64,000 bases of DNA from Pseudopedobacter beijingensis (GTDB taxonomy: Bacteria > Bacteroidota > Bacteroidia > Sphingobacteriales > Sphingobacteriaceae), in contig NZ_JBHUDG010000003.1 in NCBI RefSeq assembly GCF_042678145.1, positions 1-64,000 on the forward strand, written 5' to 3'. Both the position numbers and the translations under genes were made by a program. The notes beneath the pieces were generated by a model. That model saw only the letters and a list, made by a program, of their open reading frames with translations, ran no database searches and had not been told where the DNA came from. The stretch's first letter is position 1. Each line of letters begins with the position of its first letter. This document shows, in pieces, positions 34,632 to 44,542 of the stretch.

Positions 34632-35588
34632 ATGAAAATAGTAGACCATATAAAAAACGCCAATGGAAAAACATTATTTTCTTTCGAACTATTACCACCG
34701 GTAAAAGGTCAGGGAATACAATCTATATACAATGCCATTGACCCGCTAATGGAATTTAAACCTCCGTTTATAGATGTAACCTATCATCGGGAAGACTACA
34801 TTTACAAACAATTAGATAACGGATTACTGGAAAAAGTATCCTACCGGAAACGGCCTGGAACAGTAGCTATATGTGCAGCTATCATGAACAAATACAAAGT
34901 AGATGCTGTACCGCACCTTATCTGTGGGGGTTTTACCAAAGAAGAAACAGAAAATGCATTAATTGATCTTCAGTTTTTAGGTATAGATAATGTTCTGGTT
35001 TTACGTGGCGATGCCAGACATGCAGATCCATCTTTTATTCCAACTCCCGGCGGACATGCCTACGCATCTGAACTATTGTTACAAGTAAAAAACCATAATC
35101 AGGGCATTTATCTGCATGAAAACGTGACAGCAGAAACAGAAAGTGATTTCTGTATAGGCATTGCAGCTTATCCGGAAAAACATTTTGAAGCCCCTAACCT
35201 CTCTTCAGATTTTAAATATCTGAAACAAAAAGTAGATGCCGGTGCCGACTTTATTGTAACCCAGATGTTTTTTGACAATCAAAAGTATTTCGACTTTGTA
35301 AACAAATGCCGGGAAAACGGAATAACCATCCCTATTATTCCCGGATTAAAACCCATAAGTACCTTAAACCAACTGGTTAATCTCCCTAAAATATTCCATA
35401 TAGATTTACCAGAGGATTTAGTAGAATCCGTTCAGGCATGCAAAAACAATACACAAGTAAAACAGGTAGGAACAGAGTTTATGATACAACAGTGTAAAGA
35501 ACTGATTAAATTTGGCGCTCCGGTATTACACTTCTATACCATGGGAAAACCAGAGCAAACAAAACAAATTGCAGAAGCTGTTTTTTAA
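34632..35588 (+). CDS. metF: 5,10-methylenetetrahydrofolate reductase
   Basis: This 318-residue FAD protein reduces 5,10-methylene-THF to 5-methyl-THF. MTHFR features are visible: SFELLPPVKG near the start, FIDVTYHRED, NVLVLRGDAR, IGIAAYPEKH and DFIVTQMFFDN, ending with PVLHFYTMGK. The length matches bacterial MetF. It forms an operon with metH and shares the SAM riboswitch, so donor and consumer of the methyl group are controlled together. Confidence 0.96.
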   Translation: MKIVDHIKNANGKTLFSFELLPPVKGQGIQSIYNAIDPLMEFKPPFIDVTYHREDYIYKQLDNGLLEKVSYRKRPGTVAICAAIMNKYKVDAVPHLICGGFTKEETENALIDLQFLGIDNVLVLRGDARHADPSFIPTPGGHAYASELLLQVKNHNQGIYLHENVTAETESDFCIGIAAYPEKHFEAPNLSSDFKYLKQKVDAGADFIVTQMFFDNQKYFDFVNKCRENGITIPIIPGLKPISTLNQLVNLPKIFHIDLPEDLVESVQACKNNTQVKQVGTEFMIQQCKELIKFGAPVLHFYTMGKPEQTKQIAEAVF

Positions 35589-35820
35589 CATACCAAAGGA
35601 GTAAAATTTGTCGTTCTGAACTTCTCGAATTGAGTTAGGAACAAGCTGTTTCGGGACCTAAGACATGGCTATTTAGTCCTATGACAATAGATTCCCAATT
35701 CATCAGAGGTGACGAAAGCTTTTTGAGACAGCTCCTTTTTATTTGTGACACAAATCACTTCAATTCCAATTATAATTAAAGATTTTTGGATATTTACTAT
35801 AACATCAACAAACCCAAATC

Positions 35821-36810
35821 ATGAGAGTCGCCTTTTTCAGTACAAAATCATACGATAAAGAATATTTCAAAAAACATTCAAGACGTTACAAACACGATAT
35901 TATTTTTTACGAAACCAGCCTATCAGAAAAAACAGTAAACTTGGCCGAAGGCTGCGAAGCCGTATGCGTATTTGTTAACGACCATATTGATGAAAATACC
36001 ATAACCGCTTTGTCTAAAATTGGAATTAAAGGGATTTTATTAAGATGTGCAGGGTATAACAACGTCAATCTGGAGGCCGCAAAAAAGCAAGGGATCAAAG
36101 TTTTAAGAGTTCCCGCTTATTCTCCGGAATCTGTAGCAGAACACTCTTTGGCTTTGATTATGACTCTTAACCGGAAAACCCACAAAGCCTTTAACCGGGT
36201 TCGCGAGAATAACTTTTCTATCGAACATCTTGTCGGCTTCAATCTTTTTGAAAAAACTGTAGGTGTAGTAGGTACCGGGTTAATAGGTCAGGCATTTGCC
36301 AAAATAATGCTTGGGTTTGGCAGCAAAGTTATTGCATTTGATGTTTACGAGAACGAAGAGCTCAAGAAAAAAGGCGTACGTTATGTATCGCTGGACGAAC
36401 TTTTTCAACAAAGCGATATTATTTCACTTCACTGTCCTTTAACACCAGAGACCAAATATGTTATCAACAAAGATAATCTGCAAAAAATGAAAGACGGAGT
36501 GATGATTATCAATACCAGTCGTGGAGCATTAATAAACACCAAAGATGTTATCGGGGGATTAAAATCACAGAAGGTAGGTTATCTGGGCTTAGATGTGTAC
36601 GAGCAGGAACAAGATATTTTCTTTAGAGATTTATCAGAAAGTGTGCTAAAAGACGAAACCATATCCAGATTGATGAGCTTTCCAAATGTTCTCATTACCA
36701 GTCATCAGGGTTTCTTTACCCGAGAAGCCTTAGATCAGATAGCCACAGTTACACTCAATAATCTGACAGCATTACAAAAGAAAGAAGAACTTGTGAACGA
36801 AGTTATTTAA
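35821..36810 (+). CDS. ldhA: D-lactate dehydrogenase (fermentative type)
   Basis: The 329-residue protein belongs to the D-2-hydroxyacid dehydrogenase family, LdhA branch. NAD-binding GTGLIGQAF, HCPLTPETKYVI, catalytic Arg in NTSRGALIN, the DVYEQEQDIFF segment and catalytic His in SHQGFFT are present. It interconverts pyruvate and D-lactate with NADH. It is transcribed alone. It serves as a useful internal contrast to the protein at 20623-21540, which lacks these residues. Confidence 0.9.
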   Translation: MRVAFFSTKSYDKEYFKKHSRRYKHDIIFYETSLSEKTVNLAEGCEAVCVFVNDHIDENTITALSKIGIKGILLRCAGYNNVNLEAAKKQGIKVLRVPAYSPESVAEHSLALIMTLNRKTHKAFNRVRENNFSIEHLVGFNLFEKTVGVVGTGLIGQAFAKIMLGFGSKVIAFDVYENEELKKKGVRYVSLDELFQQSDIISLHCPLTPETKYVINKDNLQKMKDGVMIINTSRGALINTKDVIGGLKSQKVGYLGLDVYEQEQDIFFRDLSESVLKDETISRLMSFPNVLITSHQGFFTREALDQIATVTLNNLTALQKKEELVNEVI

Positions 36811-36889
36811 ACAATAGACAGCACAAGAGTAGTATTTAATAGCAAGACATAACTTTACAAACCGGGGCTTGTATTAAAAGTAAAAAAGT

Positions 36890-36990
36890 TGTCATTTCCA
36901 CGAAAAGGGAGAAGTAAAATCTTTTCCCTAAACGTTTGTAATCCCAAATTGGGCTTTTTAGCCCCCTTTATTACTCCTTCTCATTTCGTA
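36890..36990. repeat. Dispersed-type intergenic element with hairpin
   Basis: GTCATTTCCACGAAAAGGGAG at the left and CTTCTCATTTCGTAA at the right flank a region with AGGGAGAAG paired to CTTTTCCCT. A small hairpin GGGCT-TTTT-AGCCC (36951-36964) follows and ends in CCTTTATT. The wording matches the other dispersed palindromes in this window. The hairpin may terminate ldhA transcription. Confidence 0.4.
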
Positions 36991-37063
36991 AAAATTCGGC
37001 TATCTATCCGCCTTATACTCCAGATTGTACTACCTTTGCCCCTCGTTATTCAAGCACCAAACA

Positions 37064-37831
37064 ATGAGAAAAATAGAGGAGATAAATGCAGCTATTGCCA
37101 TAGAAAGAGGAATTTTATTAAATCACCCATTATATCAGAAAATCAATAATGTAAACGGTTTACAGAAATTTATGGAAGGTCATGCTTATGCCGTTTGGGA
37201 CTTTATGTCGCTTTTGAAAGCATTACAGCAACGCTTAACGTGTACTACCATCCCATGGTTTGCCTCTCCGTTTCCTACCACCCGTTACCTGATTAACGAG
37301 ATTGTACTTGCAGAGGAATCTGATGAATATATAGATGGTCGCCGGTTAAGCCATTTCGAGATGTATTTAGATGCCATGGAAAGTATGGGAGCAGATATCA
37401 GCCAATTACAAAGTTTTCTTGTTCAGGTACGTCTATCGGACAATATATTGCATACCATTGAAAAAAGCGAGCTGCCCTTAAAAATAAAAGCCTTTTTATC
37501 TTTTACTTTTGACGTGATTATGAACGGCAAAACACATGAAATTGCAGCTGCATTTACATTTGGAAGAGAAGATTTAATTCCGGATATGTTTACCAGCATA
37601 CTCACCGAAATACAGGCCAACTTCCCTACCGCCGATCTGGAAAAATTAATTTACTATTTCCAAAGACATATTGAACTGGATGGCGACGAACACGGACCTT
37701 TGGCAATAAAAATGATATTGGAACTATGTGGAAATGATAAAGAAAAATGGCAGGAAGTTATAACCATTTCCAAGGCAGCTTTGGAGAAGAGAAAATTACT
37801 GTGGGATGCGATTGAAGAATCACTATCGTAA
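37064..37831 (+). CDS. DUF3050 family protein (heme-oxygenase-like fold)
   Basis: I start at the ATG at 37064, not the upstream TTG, giving 255 residues. The DUF3050 pattern is visible: LNHPLYQKI, FMEGHAYAVWDFMSLLKALQ, NEIVLAEESDEY, HFEMYLDAMESMG and a C-terminal YFQRHIELDGDEHGPLAIKM. Conserved His and Glu residues in these motifs suggest a di-metal heme-oxygenase-like oxidase fold. Function is unknown. TACCTTTG at 37031-37038 is a good -7 box, about 25 bp before the start codon. A hairpin terminator follows the stop codon. Confidence 0.87.
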   Translation: MRKIEEINAAIAIERGILLNHPLYQKINNVNGLQKFMEGHAYAVWDFMSLLKALQQRLTCTTIPWFASPFPTTRYLINEIVLAEESDEYIDGRRLSHFEMYLDAMESMGADISQLQSFLVQVRLSDNILHTIEKSELPLKIKAFLSFTFDVIMNGKTHEIAAAFTFGREDLIPDMFTSILTEIQANFPTADLEKLIYYFQRHIELDGDEHGPLAIKMILELCGNDKEKWQEVITISKAALEKRKLLWDAIEESLS

Positions 37832-37850
37832 ACTCCAATTTTCATCAATA

Positions 37851-37900
37851 TAAAAGAGTGCCTCAAAAAATAAAATCAACGATTTTTGGACACTCTTTTA
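37851..37900. terminator. Bidirectional hairpin terminator between convergent genes
   Basis: TAAAAGAGTG (37851-37860) pairs with CACTCTTTTA (37891-37900), and the stem continues inside with TCAAAAA against TTTTTGG. A-rich and T-rich arms give U-tracts in both directions. It separates the DUF3050 gene from the convergent DUF1080 gene. Confidence 0.7.
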
Positions 37901-37990
37901 CAAATTATCTTCTTCTCGGTACCATTCAGAAAAGAATATATAACCCAAAAGTTATCTTTCTTTTCCAAACTACTTACAAAATCAAAACTT

Positions 37991-38989
37991 CTATTTTGCC
38001 GGAGTAATGGTTATTTTTCTAAACTCAACGCCAGTATGGTCTCCCTGTAAATAAATAGGTCCCGGTTCTCCTTCTTTACTATCTAAAGCCCCACCGGTTA
38101 TACCAGGTATCTCTTGATTATTTATAATCGTTTTTCCATTAGAAACAATAGTAACCATTCTTCCTCTCAGGGTAATCTCATACGTATTCCACTCATTAGG
38201 TCCGTTAGTAGCCATTTCACTAGGCGATAAAAATCCGTACACACCTCCATAATACAAAGCTCCGGGATGTCTGTCTTTTGGAGAATCTTCAATTTGCACT
38301 TCGTAACGCCCTCTTAAATATATACCCGAGTTTCCACCTTCTGCATAACGGAATTCGGCAGTTAATTTAAAATCTTCAAATTTTTGATCCGTGATCAGAT
38401 TTGCTCCTGCTTTTTGGTTAATAAGAATACCATCTTTCACTATCCACTGATTATTATCATTTGATAGCGTCCAGCCTGTCAAATCTTTTCCATTGAATAA
38501 CTCAATAGGTTCACCCCACTTCACCTCTCCTTCACGTACCAGATAAGGTGCTTTTACCCCTGTAAAATTAAACACATTACCTTTATTACTGGTGATGGTT
38601 CCCTTAATTTCTTCGCCTACCAATTCGCCCTGAATAGTAAAGACTCCTTCGCCGCCTTCCCACTGTGGTGGTATTTCGAATGAAAAATTCCCTTTATCCA
38701 ATTTAATATGCGATACCGGCCTACTGCTTCCCGCATCTGCAACAAAAGCCCCTACCAACACATTAAAGCCTGACAGCTTAACCTCAAGCCACGACGGTAC
38801 CTGCTTTCCTTCTTTTTCTACCGTGATATCCCATCGTCCTATCAATCCTTCTGCCTCTTTAGGCACAGTTTGTTTAGCAGCATTATGAATCTCTTCTTTC
38901 TCCGCTTTTTTTGCATCCCCATTACAAGCAGTAAATCCTGCGATAACAAGTCCTGAGAGCAGGGAATGAATAACGAATTTTTTAATCAT
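37991..38989 (-). CDS. DUF1080 (3-keto-disaccharide hydrolase-like) lipoprotein
   Basis: The 332-residue protein has a lipoprotein signal (LVIAGFTAC, Cys22) and a small beta domain at about 50-150 (GRWDITVEKEGKQVP). The DUF1080 concanavalin-like fold covers about 168-330: GKDLTGWTLSNDNNQWIVKDG, FRYAEGGNSGIYLRGRYEVQI and YLQGDHTGVEFRKITI. Family members act on 3-keto-glycosides or bind carbohydrates in the periplasm. No 3-keto-sugar dehydrogenase is nearby. It is transcribed singly. Confidence 0.85.
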   Translation of the reverse strand: MIKKFVIHSLLSGLVIAGFTACNGDAKKAEKEEIHNAAKQTVPKEAEGLIGRWDITVEKEGKQVPSWLEVKLSGFNVLVGAFVADAGSSRPVSHIKLDKGNFSFEIPPQWEGGEGVFTIQGELVGEEIKGTITSNKGNVFNFTGVKAPYLVREGEVKWGEPIELFNGKDLTGWTLSNDNNQWIVKDGILINQKAGANLITDQKFEDFKLTAEFRYAEGGNSGIYLRGRYEVQIEDSPKDRHPGALYYGGVYGFLSPSEMATNGPNEWNTYEITLRGRMVTIVSNGKTIINNQEIPGITGGALDSKEGEPGPIYLQGDHTGVEFRKITITPAK

Positions 38990-39247
38990 AGTAAATTATT
39001 TATAAAGTTTATGGGTTATAACAAACAAACTTATGGAAGTTTAACCTTAAATACAACACTATTTTTTGATCATATTTTTGCTAACAAACTAAGATTGAAG
39101 TTATTTTAACAAAGTTCTTTACCTATACCAGCAATACAAAACTGAATGGCAAACCACCTGTATTTCCCTTATTCTTCCTCCTCTTTAAATATCAAAGTAG
39201 CCTATATAAAACCGATTAACAAACATGATGTTTATTGACACTTACTA

Positions 39248-39290
39248 TCAAAAAAAATCCCTTAAAGCACTTCCGTACCTTAAGGGATTT
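39248..39290 (-). terminator. Terminator of the thr operon
   Basis: On the minus strand AAATCCCTTAA (39290-39280) and TTAAGGGATTT (39265-39255) form an 11-bp stem, followed by a run of Ts (plus-strand A-run at 39250-39257). It lies 25 bp beyond the thrC stop. Confidence 0.88.
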
Positions 39291-39314
39291 CTATTATAAC
39301 GTATTACTTACAAC

Positions 39315-40622
39315 CTAACCTTCTCCCAACAAATAAGTCTTAAAATCCTCAAAATGTTTAGTCATAGGTTTCTGCTGACGTTCTTTATGATACAATTCGT
39401 CTACAGAGGAAGGAATTTCGTAAGCAATATTCAACTCTTCAAAAACATCCGGGAATTTACATGGATGTGCTGTAGACAGCATAACATAAGCATTTTCTGC
39501 CGTCTGGTTCCCTGCTGCTTTCTCAGCCTCTATAGCTAAATAAGCAGTTGCTGTATGAGGACACATGATGTAACCCTTTTCCTGATATACTTTAACGATA
39601 GCCTGCTTTATTTGCGAATCATCAAAAGCTATAGATGAAAACTCTCTTTCCAGTTCAACTTTATCGTTTCCATACAAATCAAGGATACGTACAAAGTTAC
39701 TCGGATCGCCTACGTCCATTGCATTTGCTAATGTCTGAACACTCGGGCGGGCAGTATAAACGCCTGTTGTTAAATATTGAGGTACAATATCATTACTGTT
39801 TGTAGCTGCAATAAATTGCTTCACAGGCAACCCCATTTTATGGGCTATCATTCCTGCAGCAATATTTCCAAAGTTGCCGCTAGGGGTAACAAATGTCACA
39901 TCTTTGAACTGATTTTTTAAACGAGCGTAACTATTTGCATAGTAGAACATCTGCGGAATCAGACGACTGATATTTATGGAGTTTGCAGATGTTAAATTGT
40001 ATTTTTCGTTCAGGTCTTTATCCAGAAAAGCCTGTTTTACCAAAGCCTGACAGTCGTCAAAAGTTCCGTCAACTTCTAAAGCTTCAATATTATTACCATT
40101 GGTTGTTAATTGCAATTCCTGAATTAAACTTACTTTCCCTTTTGGATATAGGATAGTTACTTTAATACCGGGAACATTTAAGAAACCTAAAGCAACGGCA
40201 CCTCCGGTATCACCGGATGTAGCTACTAATATTCTAATTTCTTTATGCTCTTTCTTTAAGAAGTGAGACATGATACGACTCATGAATCTTCCTCCAAAAT
40301 CCTTAAAAGCTAAAGATGGGCCATGAAATAACTCTAAAACAAACACATCTTTATCCAAAGGGACTAGCGGTGCTTCAAAATTTGCAGCTTCATCAACAAT
40401 GGCTTTCAATTCTTCTGCTGTAATATCATCTTTCAATAAAGCATAGGCCAAATCAAAAGCAATTTCCTGTAATGATTTTTTATCCCAGTTGGCAATAACT
40501 TCTGTATCTAACAGAGGTAAAAACGTTGGCATATATAAACCTTTATCCGCTGGTAAACTATTGAAAACTGCTGTTTCAAAATCTACTGACAGATTATGGT
40601 TTTTAGTACTGTATAGTTTCAT
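39315..40622 (-). CDS. thrC: Threonine synthase
   Basis: The 435-residue PLP enzyme converts O-phosphohomoserine to threonine. K107 in FHGPSLAFKDFG binds PLP, and TSGDTGGAVALGF and TPSGNFGNIAAG bind the phosphate of the cofactor. The length fits the bacterial thrC type. It is the last gene of thrABC but is separated from thrB by 327 bp containing a dispersed palindrome, so a second promoter there is possible. A strong terminator follows. Confidence 0.96.
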   Translation of the reverse strand: MKLYSTKNHNLSVDFETAVFNSLPADKGLYMPTFLPLLDTEVIANWDKKSLQEIAFDLAYALLKDDITAEELKAIVDEAANFEAPLVPLDKDVFVLELFHGPSLAFKDFGGRFMSRIMSHFLKKEHKEIRILVATSGDTGGAVALGFLNVPGIKVTILYPKGKVSLIQELQLTTNGNNIEALEVDGTFDDCQALVKQAFLDKDLNEKYNLTSANSINISRLIPQMFYYANSYARLKNQFKDVTFVTPSGNFGNIAAGMIAHKMGLPVKQFIAATNSNDIVPQYLTTGVYTARPSVQTLANAMDVGDPSNFVRILDLYGNDKVELEREFSSIAFDDSQIKQAIVKVYQEKGYIMCPHTATAYLAIEAEKAAGNQTAENAYVMLSTAHPCKFPDVFEELNIAYEIPSSVDELYHKERQQKPMTKHFEDFKTYLLGEG

Positions 40623-40754
40623 TATTTATAGTATTAAGTAGCTGGTATCAAGTATCCAGATTTTCAAATCGAAATACTTTTGATGAAACCACCTAACATT
40701 TTATCCTTTATTTTTTTATTATATAATATACTAACGTTTAAAATAAACATGCTT

Positions 40755-40826
40755 TGTCATGTTGAAGAAATCTGTAAAGTCCGTGTTACTGCATTGGAGA
40801 TCCTTCGACTCCGCTCAGGATGACGA
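40755..40826. repeat. Dispersed imperfect palindrome between thrB and thrC
   Basis: TGTCATGTTGAAGAAATCT at the left and AGATCCTTCGACTCCGCTCAGGATGACGA at the right form an imperfect inverted pair. This is the well-known wording of intergenic palindromes in Sphingobacteriales (ATCCTTCGACT...CAGGATGAC). It occupies most of the unusually long thrB-thrC gap (40623-40949). I see no gene there. Confidence 0.65.
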
Positions 40827-40949
40827 ATTATGTACGGTTCTTGCATACTATTAATTCGAGACTCGAAGCTTATCTCATCCAACGGAAATAACAATCAATT
40901 AGATATTCTATTTCCCTTATTCACATACCAAATACTCTCGCTACTCTAA

Positions 40950-41885
40950 TTATTCCAAAACAACTGGCCCTTCGCTATTTACTTTAGACAAATAAATATT
41001 GCTCTCAATCCCCTTTTCTTTTAAGAAAGCTTTCAATTGATTGAGGACCTTTTTCGCATCTTCTTTGTTTCTGTATAAAGAAAAAACAGTCGGGCCGGAC
41101 CCGGAAATACCAAAACCTAAAGCACCATTTGCCAGAGCCTGTTGTTTCATACTGTCAAACTCAGGAATCAATATCGATCTTACCGGCTCTACAATCACAT
41201 CTTTCATTGATCTGCCCAATAAATCGTAATCATGCTGATATAATGCACTTACCAAACCTGCGATATTTCCCCATTGTACAACCGCATCTTTCAATGCAAC
41301 TTTAGAACGGATGATCTGTCTTGCATCGCGTGTTGGAACATCCACATGCGGATACAACAATGCACAATACAAATCCGGTACAGGCAATTGGATAACTTCT
41401 AAAGGTTCATAGCTCTTAATCAATGTAAAGCCACCAAACAAAGCAGGTGCAACATTATCTGCATGCCCATGACCACAAGCCAGCGCTTCGCCTTCCATCG
41501 CGAAAGGAAGCAATTCATGTTTGGTTAGCGGCCGCCCTAATAATTCGTTAATAGCAAAAATACCTGCTACCGAACTTGCCGAACTTGATCCCAATCCGCT
41601 TCCTAAAGGCATCTTTTTAGTCAACTTTAGCTTTACACCTAAATCTTCTTTGCCCAGATGTCTTAAAACACTTTTTACACAAGCACTAACTGTATTTTTA
41701 TCCGGGTCTAAAGGTAATTTTCCTTCATCCCCTTCAATTGATGTGATTACAACACCTGGTTCATCACATAATTCCATATATAGCTCATCACCCGGTTCGT
41801 TTACCGCAAAACCAAGGATATCAAATCCACACACTACATTGGCAACAGTTGCCGGTGAAAAAACTCTAATCGATTTCCTGCTCAT
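40950..41885 (-). CDS. thrB: Homoserine kinase
   Basis: The 311-residue GHMP kinase phosphorylates homoserine with ATP. The ATP-binding loop KKMPLGSGLGSSSASSVAG, an N-terminal FSPATVANVVCGFDILG and the C-terminal GFGISGSGPTVFSL are present. Its ATG lies 2 bp after the thrA stop, so the two genes are translationally coupled. It is controlled by the thr attenuator upstream of thrA. Confidence 0.96.
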   Translation of the reverse strand: MSRKSIRVFSPATVANVVCGFDILGFAVNEPGDELYMELCDEPGVVITSIEGDEGKLPLDPDKNTVSACVKSVLRHLGKEDLGVKLKLTKKMPLGSGLGSSSASSVAGIFAINELLGRPLTKHELLPFAMEGEALACGHGHADNVAPALFGGFTLIKSYEPLEVIQLPVPDLYCALLYPHVDVPTRDARQIIRSKVALKDAVVQWGNIAGLVSALYQHDYDLLGRSMKDVIVEPVRSILIPEFDSMKQQALANGALGFGISGSGPTVFSLYRNKEDAKKVLNQLKAFLKEKGIESNIYLSKVNSEGPVVLE

Positions 41886-41887
41886 GA

Positions 41888-44338
41888 CTATTCCGCTCCA
41901 ACTTTTACCAAATCAGCAAATACGCCTGCAGCAGTAACCGCAGCTCCTGCTCCCGGGCCTTTAACTACCATTTGTGTTTCGCAATACCGCTCTGTAGTGA
42001 ATGCAATAATGTTATCGCTGCCAGATAATGAATAGAACGGATGCTCTGGTCCTACCGCCTGCAGATTGATGCTCACTTTACCGTCTTCCAGTTTACCGAT
42101 ATATCTTAGAACTTTACCTTCGGCAGCTGCATCATTTTTCAATTTCTCAAAATAATCATTAGACACTTTCAGCTCCTCGTAGAAAGCATCTACACTTGGT
42201 GCTTTTGCACAATTTTCTGGTAAAATAGCTCCCAATTCAACATCCGATGATTCTAAAGCCAAACCACTATTTCTTGCCAAAATCAGCATCTTACGCATAA
42301 AATCAATTCCGCCTAAATCATCACGAGGATCTGGTTCTGTATAACCTTTTTCCTGTGCTTGTTTTACAATATCGTAGAAAGTAACATCTCCTTTAAAATT
42401 ATTGAAGATGAATGAAATAGTTCCTGAAAGTATAGCTTCTATTTTCAGGATTTTATCGCCACTGATGATGAGATCATTTAAAGTTTTAATAATCGGGAGT
42501 CCTGCGCCTACGTTAGTTTCGTAGAAGAAATCAACACCATGTTTTTGTGCTGTTTTCTTTAACAGTTCGAATTGTTTGTACTCTCCTGAATTGGCTATTT
42601 TATTACAAGTTACTACAGAAATGTTGGATTCGAATATTTCTTTATAATACTGTGACGGCGCAGGAGTTGCAGTATTATCTACAAACACACAATTAGGCAG
42701 ATCTAAAGATTTCATCTGATCTACAAAACCACCTAAACTGGCCTGCTCTCCTTTTTCGTTCAGAATGTTTTCCCAATTTTCTAAATCTATTCCGTCAGGA
42801 TTTACAAACATCTTTCTGGAATTACTTAAACCGATGATTTTGATATTGATTAAGTTATCCTGAACCAGAGAAGCATGATGGTTCTTGATCTGAGTAAGCA
42901 ATTCCTTTCCTATATTACCAACCCCTACCACAAACACATGTAATGTTTTTTGCAGTTCGGCAAAAAATGCATCATGAACAGCGTTTAGTGCTTTAGAAAG
43001 ATGGTCGTGATTGATAATCACAGAGATATTGTATTCTGAAGAACCTTGTGCAATTGCAACCACATTGACTCCATTTCTTCCTAAAGAAGAAAACAATTTT
43101 CCGGAAATACCCGGAGTTTGTTTCATATTTTCTCCAACGATTGCCAAAATAGACAAATCGTTCTCAATCCGTATAGGTTCTAATTTACCTGCCGCCAATT
43201 CCAGTTCAAACTCCTGCTCTATTAAAGATTTAGCAAAGATGGCGTCTTCCGGGGCTACAGCAAAAGTAATAGAATGCTCTGATGAAGATTGAGTAATTAA
43301 AATTACGTTTACCTGTTCACGGGACAGTAAAGAGAATAACCTTCCACTAAAGCCGGCTTTACCTACCATTCCACTCCCCTGAACATTCAAAATACTTACA
43401 TAATCTACAGAAGAAATCCCCCTGATTACTGTATCTGATGATTTATTCTCGTGACGGATAAAAGTTCCTTCAAACTCAGGGTTAAATGTATTTTTTATAA
43501 CCAGTGGAATCCTTTTCATTAAAGCCGGAACCATTGTTGGCGGATAAATTACCTTAGCTCCGAAGAAAGAAAGCTCCATAGCTTCGGTATAAGAAAGCTC
43601 GTCCAATGAGAAAGCTTTGTTTACTCTTCTTGGATCAGCGGTCATCATCCCGTTAACATCAGTCCATATTTCTATCTGACTGGCATTTAATGCTGCACCA
43701 ATAATTGCCGCAGTATAATCGCTACCCCCTCTACCTAAAGTGGTTGTTCTATTTTGGTTGTCGCTGGCAATAAAACCGGTAACAATAGTCAATTCATCGT
43801 TATGATGATTAAAATAGTTCTGAATCAACAAATTAGTCTGATCGAAGTCTACATGCGCATTTCCGAAAGAGCTATCAGTTTTCACCACCTGCGTTGCATC
43901 CAGAAACTCTGTTTTTTCATAAACCGGACGTAATATTCTGCTCAACATAAAAGCAGAACATTTTTCGCCATAGCTTAATATTGCATCTTTAGTTTTCGGA
44001 CTTAATTCCTTTAAAGCTGTTACGCCCTGCATTAAATCTTCCAATTCCTGAAAGTAGATTTTTAGGGTGGTAAACACTTTGTTTTGTTGTTGAATGGGAA
44101 TTAATGCCTTAACAACTTCAAAATGCCTGGCTTCTATTGCTGACATGGCATTAGAAAAATCAATTCCTTTTACGGCATCTTCGGCTGTTTTAATCAAAAG
44201 GTTCGTGAGCCCTCCCATTGCAGAAACTACCACAATAATACGTTCTCCCTGCTCCAGGTTAGATTTTACCACACCGGTTAATGCCTGTAAAGCTTCTACC
44301 GATCCTATTGATGTACCTCCGAATTTTAAAACTTTCAT
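41888..44338 (-). CDS. thrA: Bifunctional aspartokinase / homoserine dehydrogenase I
   Basis: The 816-residue fusion enzyme carries out steps one and three of the threonine pathway. Residues 1-290 are the kinase (KVLKFGGTSIGSVEAL, TLGRGGSDYTAAIIGAAL). Residues of about 310-460 hold two ACT-like regulatory domains for feedback control (VSILNVQGSGMVGKAGFSGR, ILAIVGENMKQTPGISGKLF). The C-terminal half is the NAD(P)-dependent homoserine dehydrogenase (FVVGVGNIGKELLTQI, ANSGEY, LSGTISFIFNNF). Length and order match E. coli ThrA. It is preceded by a leader peptide and attenuator. Confidence 0.97.
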   Translation of the reverse strand: MKVLKFGGTSIGSVEALQALTGVVKSNLEQGERIIVVVSAMGGLTNLLIKTAEDAVKGIDFSNAMSAIEARHFEVVKALIPIQQQNKVFTTLKIYFQELEDLMQGVTALKELSPKTKDAILSYGEKCSAFMLSRILRPVYEKTEFLDATQVVKTDSSFGNAHVDFDQTNLLIQNYFNHHNDELTIVTGFIASDNQNRTTTLGRGGSDYTAAIIGAALNASQIEIWTDVNGMMTADPRRVNKAFSLDELSYTEAMELSFFGAKVIYPPTMVPALMKRIPLVIKNTFNPEFEGTFIRHENKSSDTVIRGISSVDYVSILNVQGSGMVGKAGFSGRLFSLLSREQVNVILITQSSSEHSITFAVAPEDAIFAKSLIEQEFELELAAGKLEPIRIENDLSILAIVGENMKQTPGISGKLFSSLGRNGVNVVAIAQGSSEYNISVIINHDHLSKALNAVHDAFFAELQKTLHVFVVGVGNIGKELLTQIKNHHASLVQDNLINIKIIGLSNSRKMFVNPDGIDLENWENILNEKGEQASLGGFVDQMKSLDLPNCVFVDNTATPAPSQYYKEIFESNISVVTCNKIANSGEYKQFELLKKTAQKHGVDFFYETNVGAGLPIIKTLNDLIISGDKILKIEAILSGTISFIFNNFKGDVTFYDIVKQAQEKGYTEPDPRDDLGGIDFMRKMLILARNSGLALESSDVELGAILPENCAKAPSVDAFYEELKVSNDYFEKLKNDAAAEGKVLRYIGKLEDGKVSINLQAVGPEHPFYSLSGSDNIIAFTTERYCETQMVVKGPGAGAAVTAAGVFADLVKVGAE

Positions 44339-44377
44339 CTGTTGTTATACGCTTTAATGATGCTACCAGACCAAATC

Positions 44378-44413
44378 ATAAAAAAAGCGCCTCCGATTTT
44401 ATGGAAGGCGCTT
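44378..44413 (-). terminator. thr attenuator terminator
   Basis: On the minus strand AAGCGCCTTCC and GGAGGCGCTT (44413-44385) form a GC-rich stem with loop ATAAAATC, followed by a T-run (44384-44378). It lies between the leader peptide stop and the thrA start. The same CCTTCC bases (plus strand GGAAGG at 44403-44408) can instead pair with GGAAGG right after the leader stop (plus strand CCTTCC, 44446-44451). That alternative pairing would form the antiterminator. Confidence 0.88.
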
Positions 44414-44452
44414 CATATATTTTGTTTATTTCAAGCCAAAGACTACCTTCCT

Positions 44453-44509
44453 CTATGCATTAAGCGTAATGGTTGTGGTAATGTTTGTGCCTGTAATAAA
44501 TCTTTTCAT
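44453..44509 (-). CDS. thrL: thr operon leader peptide
   Basis: An 18-codon frame reads MKRFITGTNITTTITLNA, then TAG. Six of the codons are Thr (ACA, ACC, ACG) and four are Ile or Leu (ATT three times, CTT once), which matches thrL of enterobacteria in principle (Thr/Ile-rich, starting MKR). It is placed 34 bp from a consensus promoter and followed by an antiterminator segment and terminator. Ribosome stalling at the Thr/Ile codons when these amino acids are scarce would permit thrA read-through. Confidence 0.88.
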   Translation of the reverse strand: MKRFITGTNITTTITLNA

Positions 44510-44542
44510 TGCTTAGTTAAGTAACTCTTCTATTTTATGCGC

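Noticed and set aside
35606..35720. Imperfect inverted repeat after metF (GTCGTTCTGAAC ... GAGGTGACGAAAG)
   Set aside because: Complementarity is too weak to support a hairpin; at most a degenerate copy of the dispersed element.
37025..37063. TTG-started extension of the DUF3050 gene
   Set aside because: Overlaps the TACCTTTG -7 promoter element, so it would lie upstream of the transcription start.
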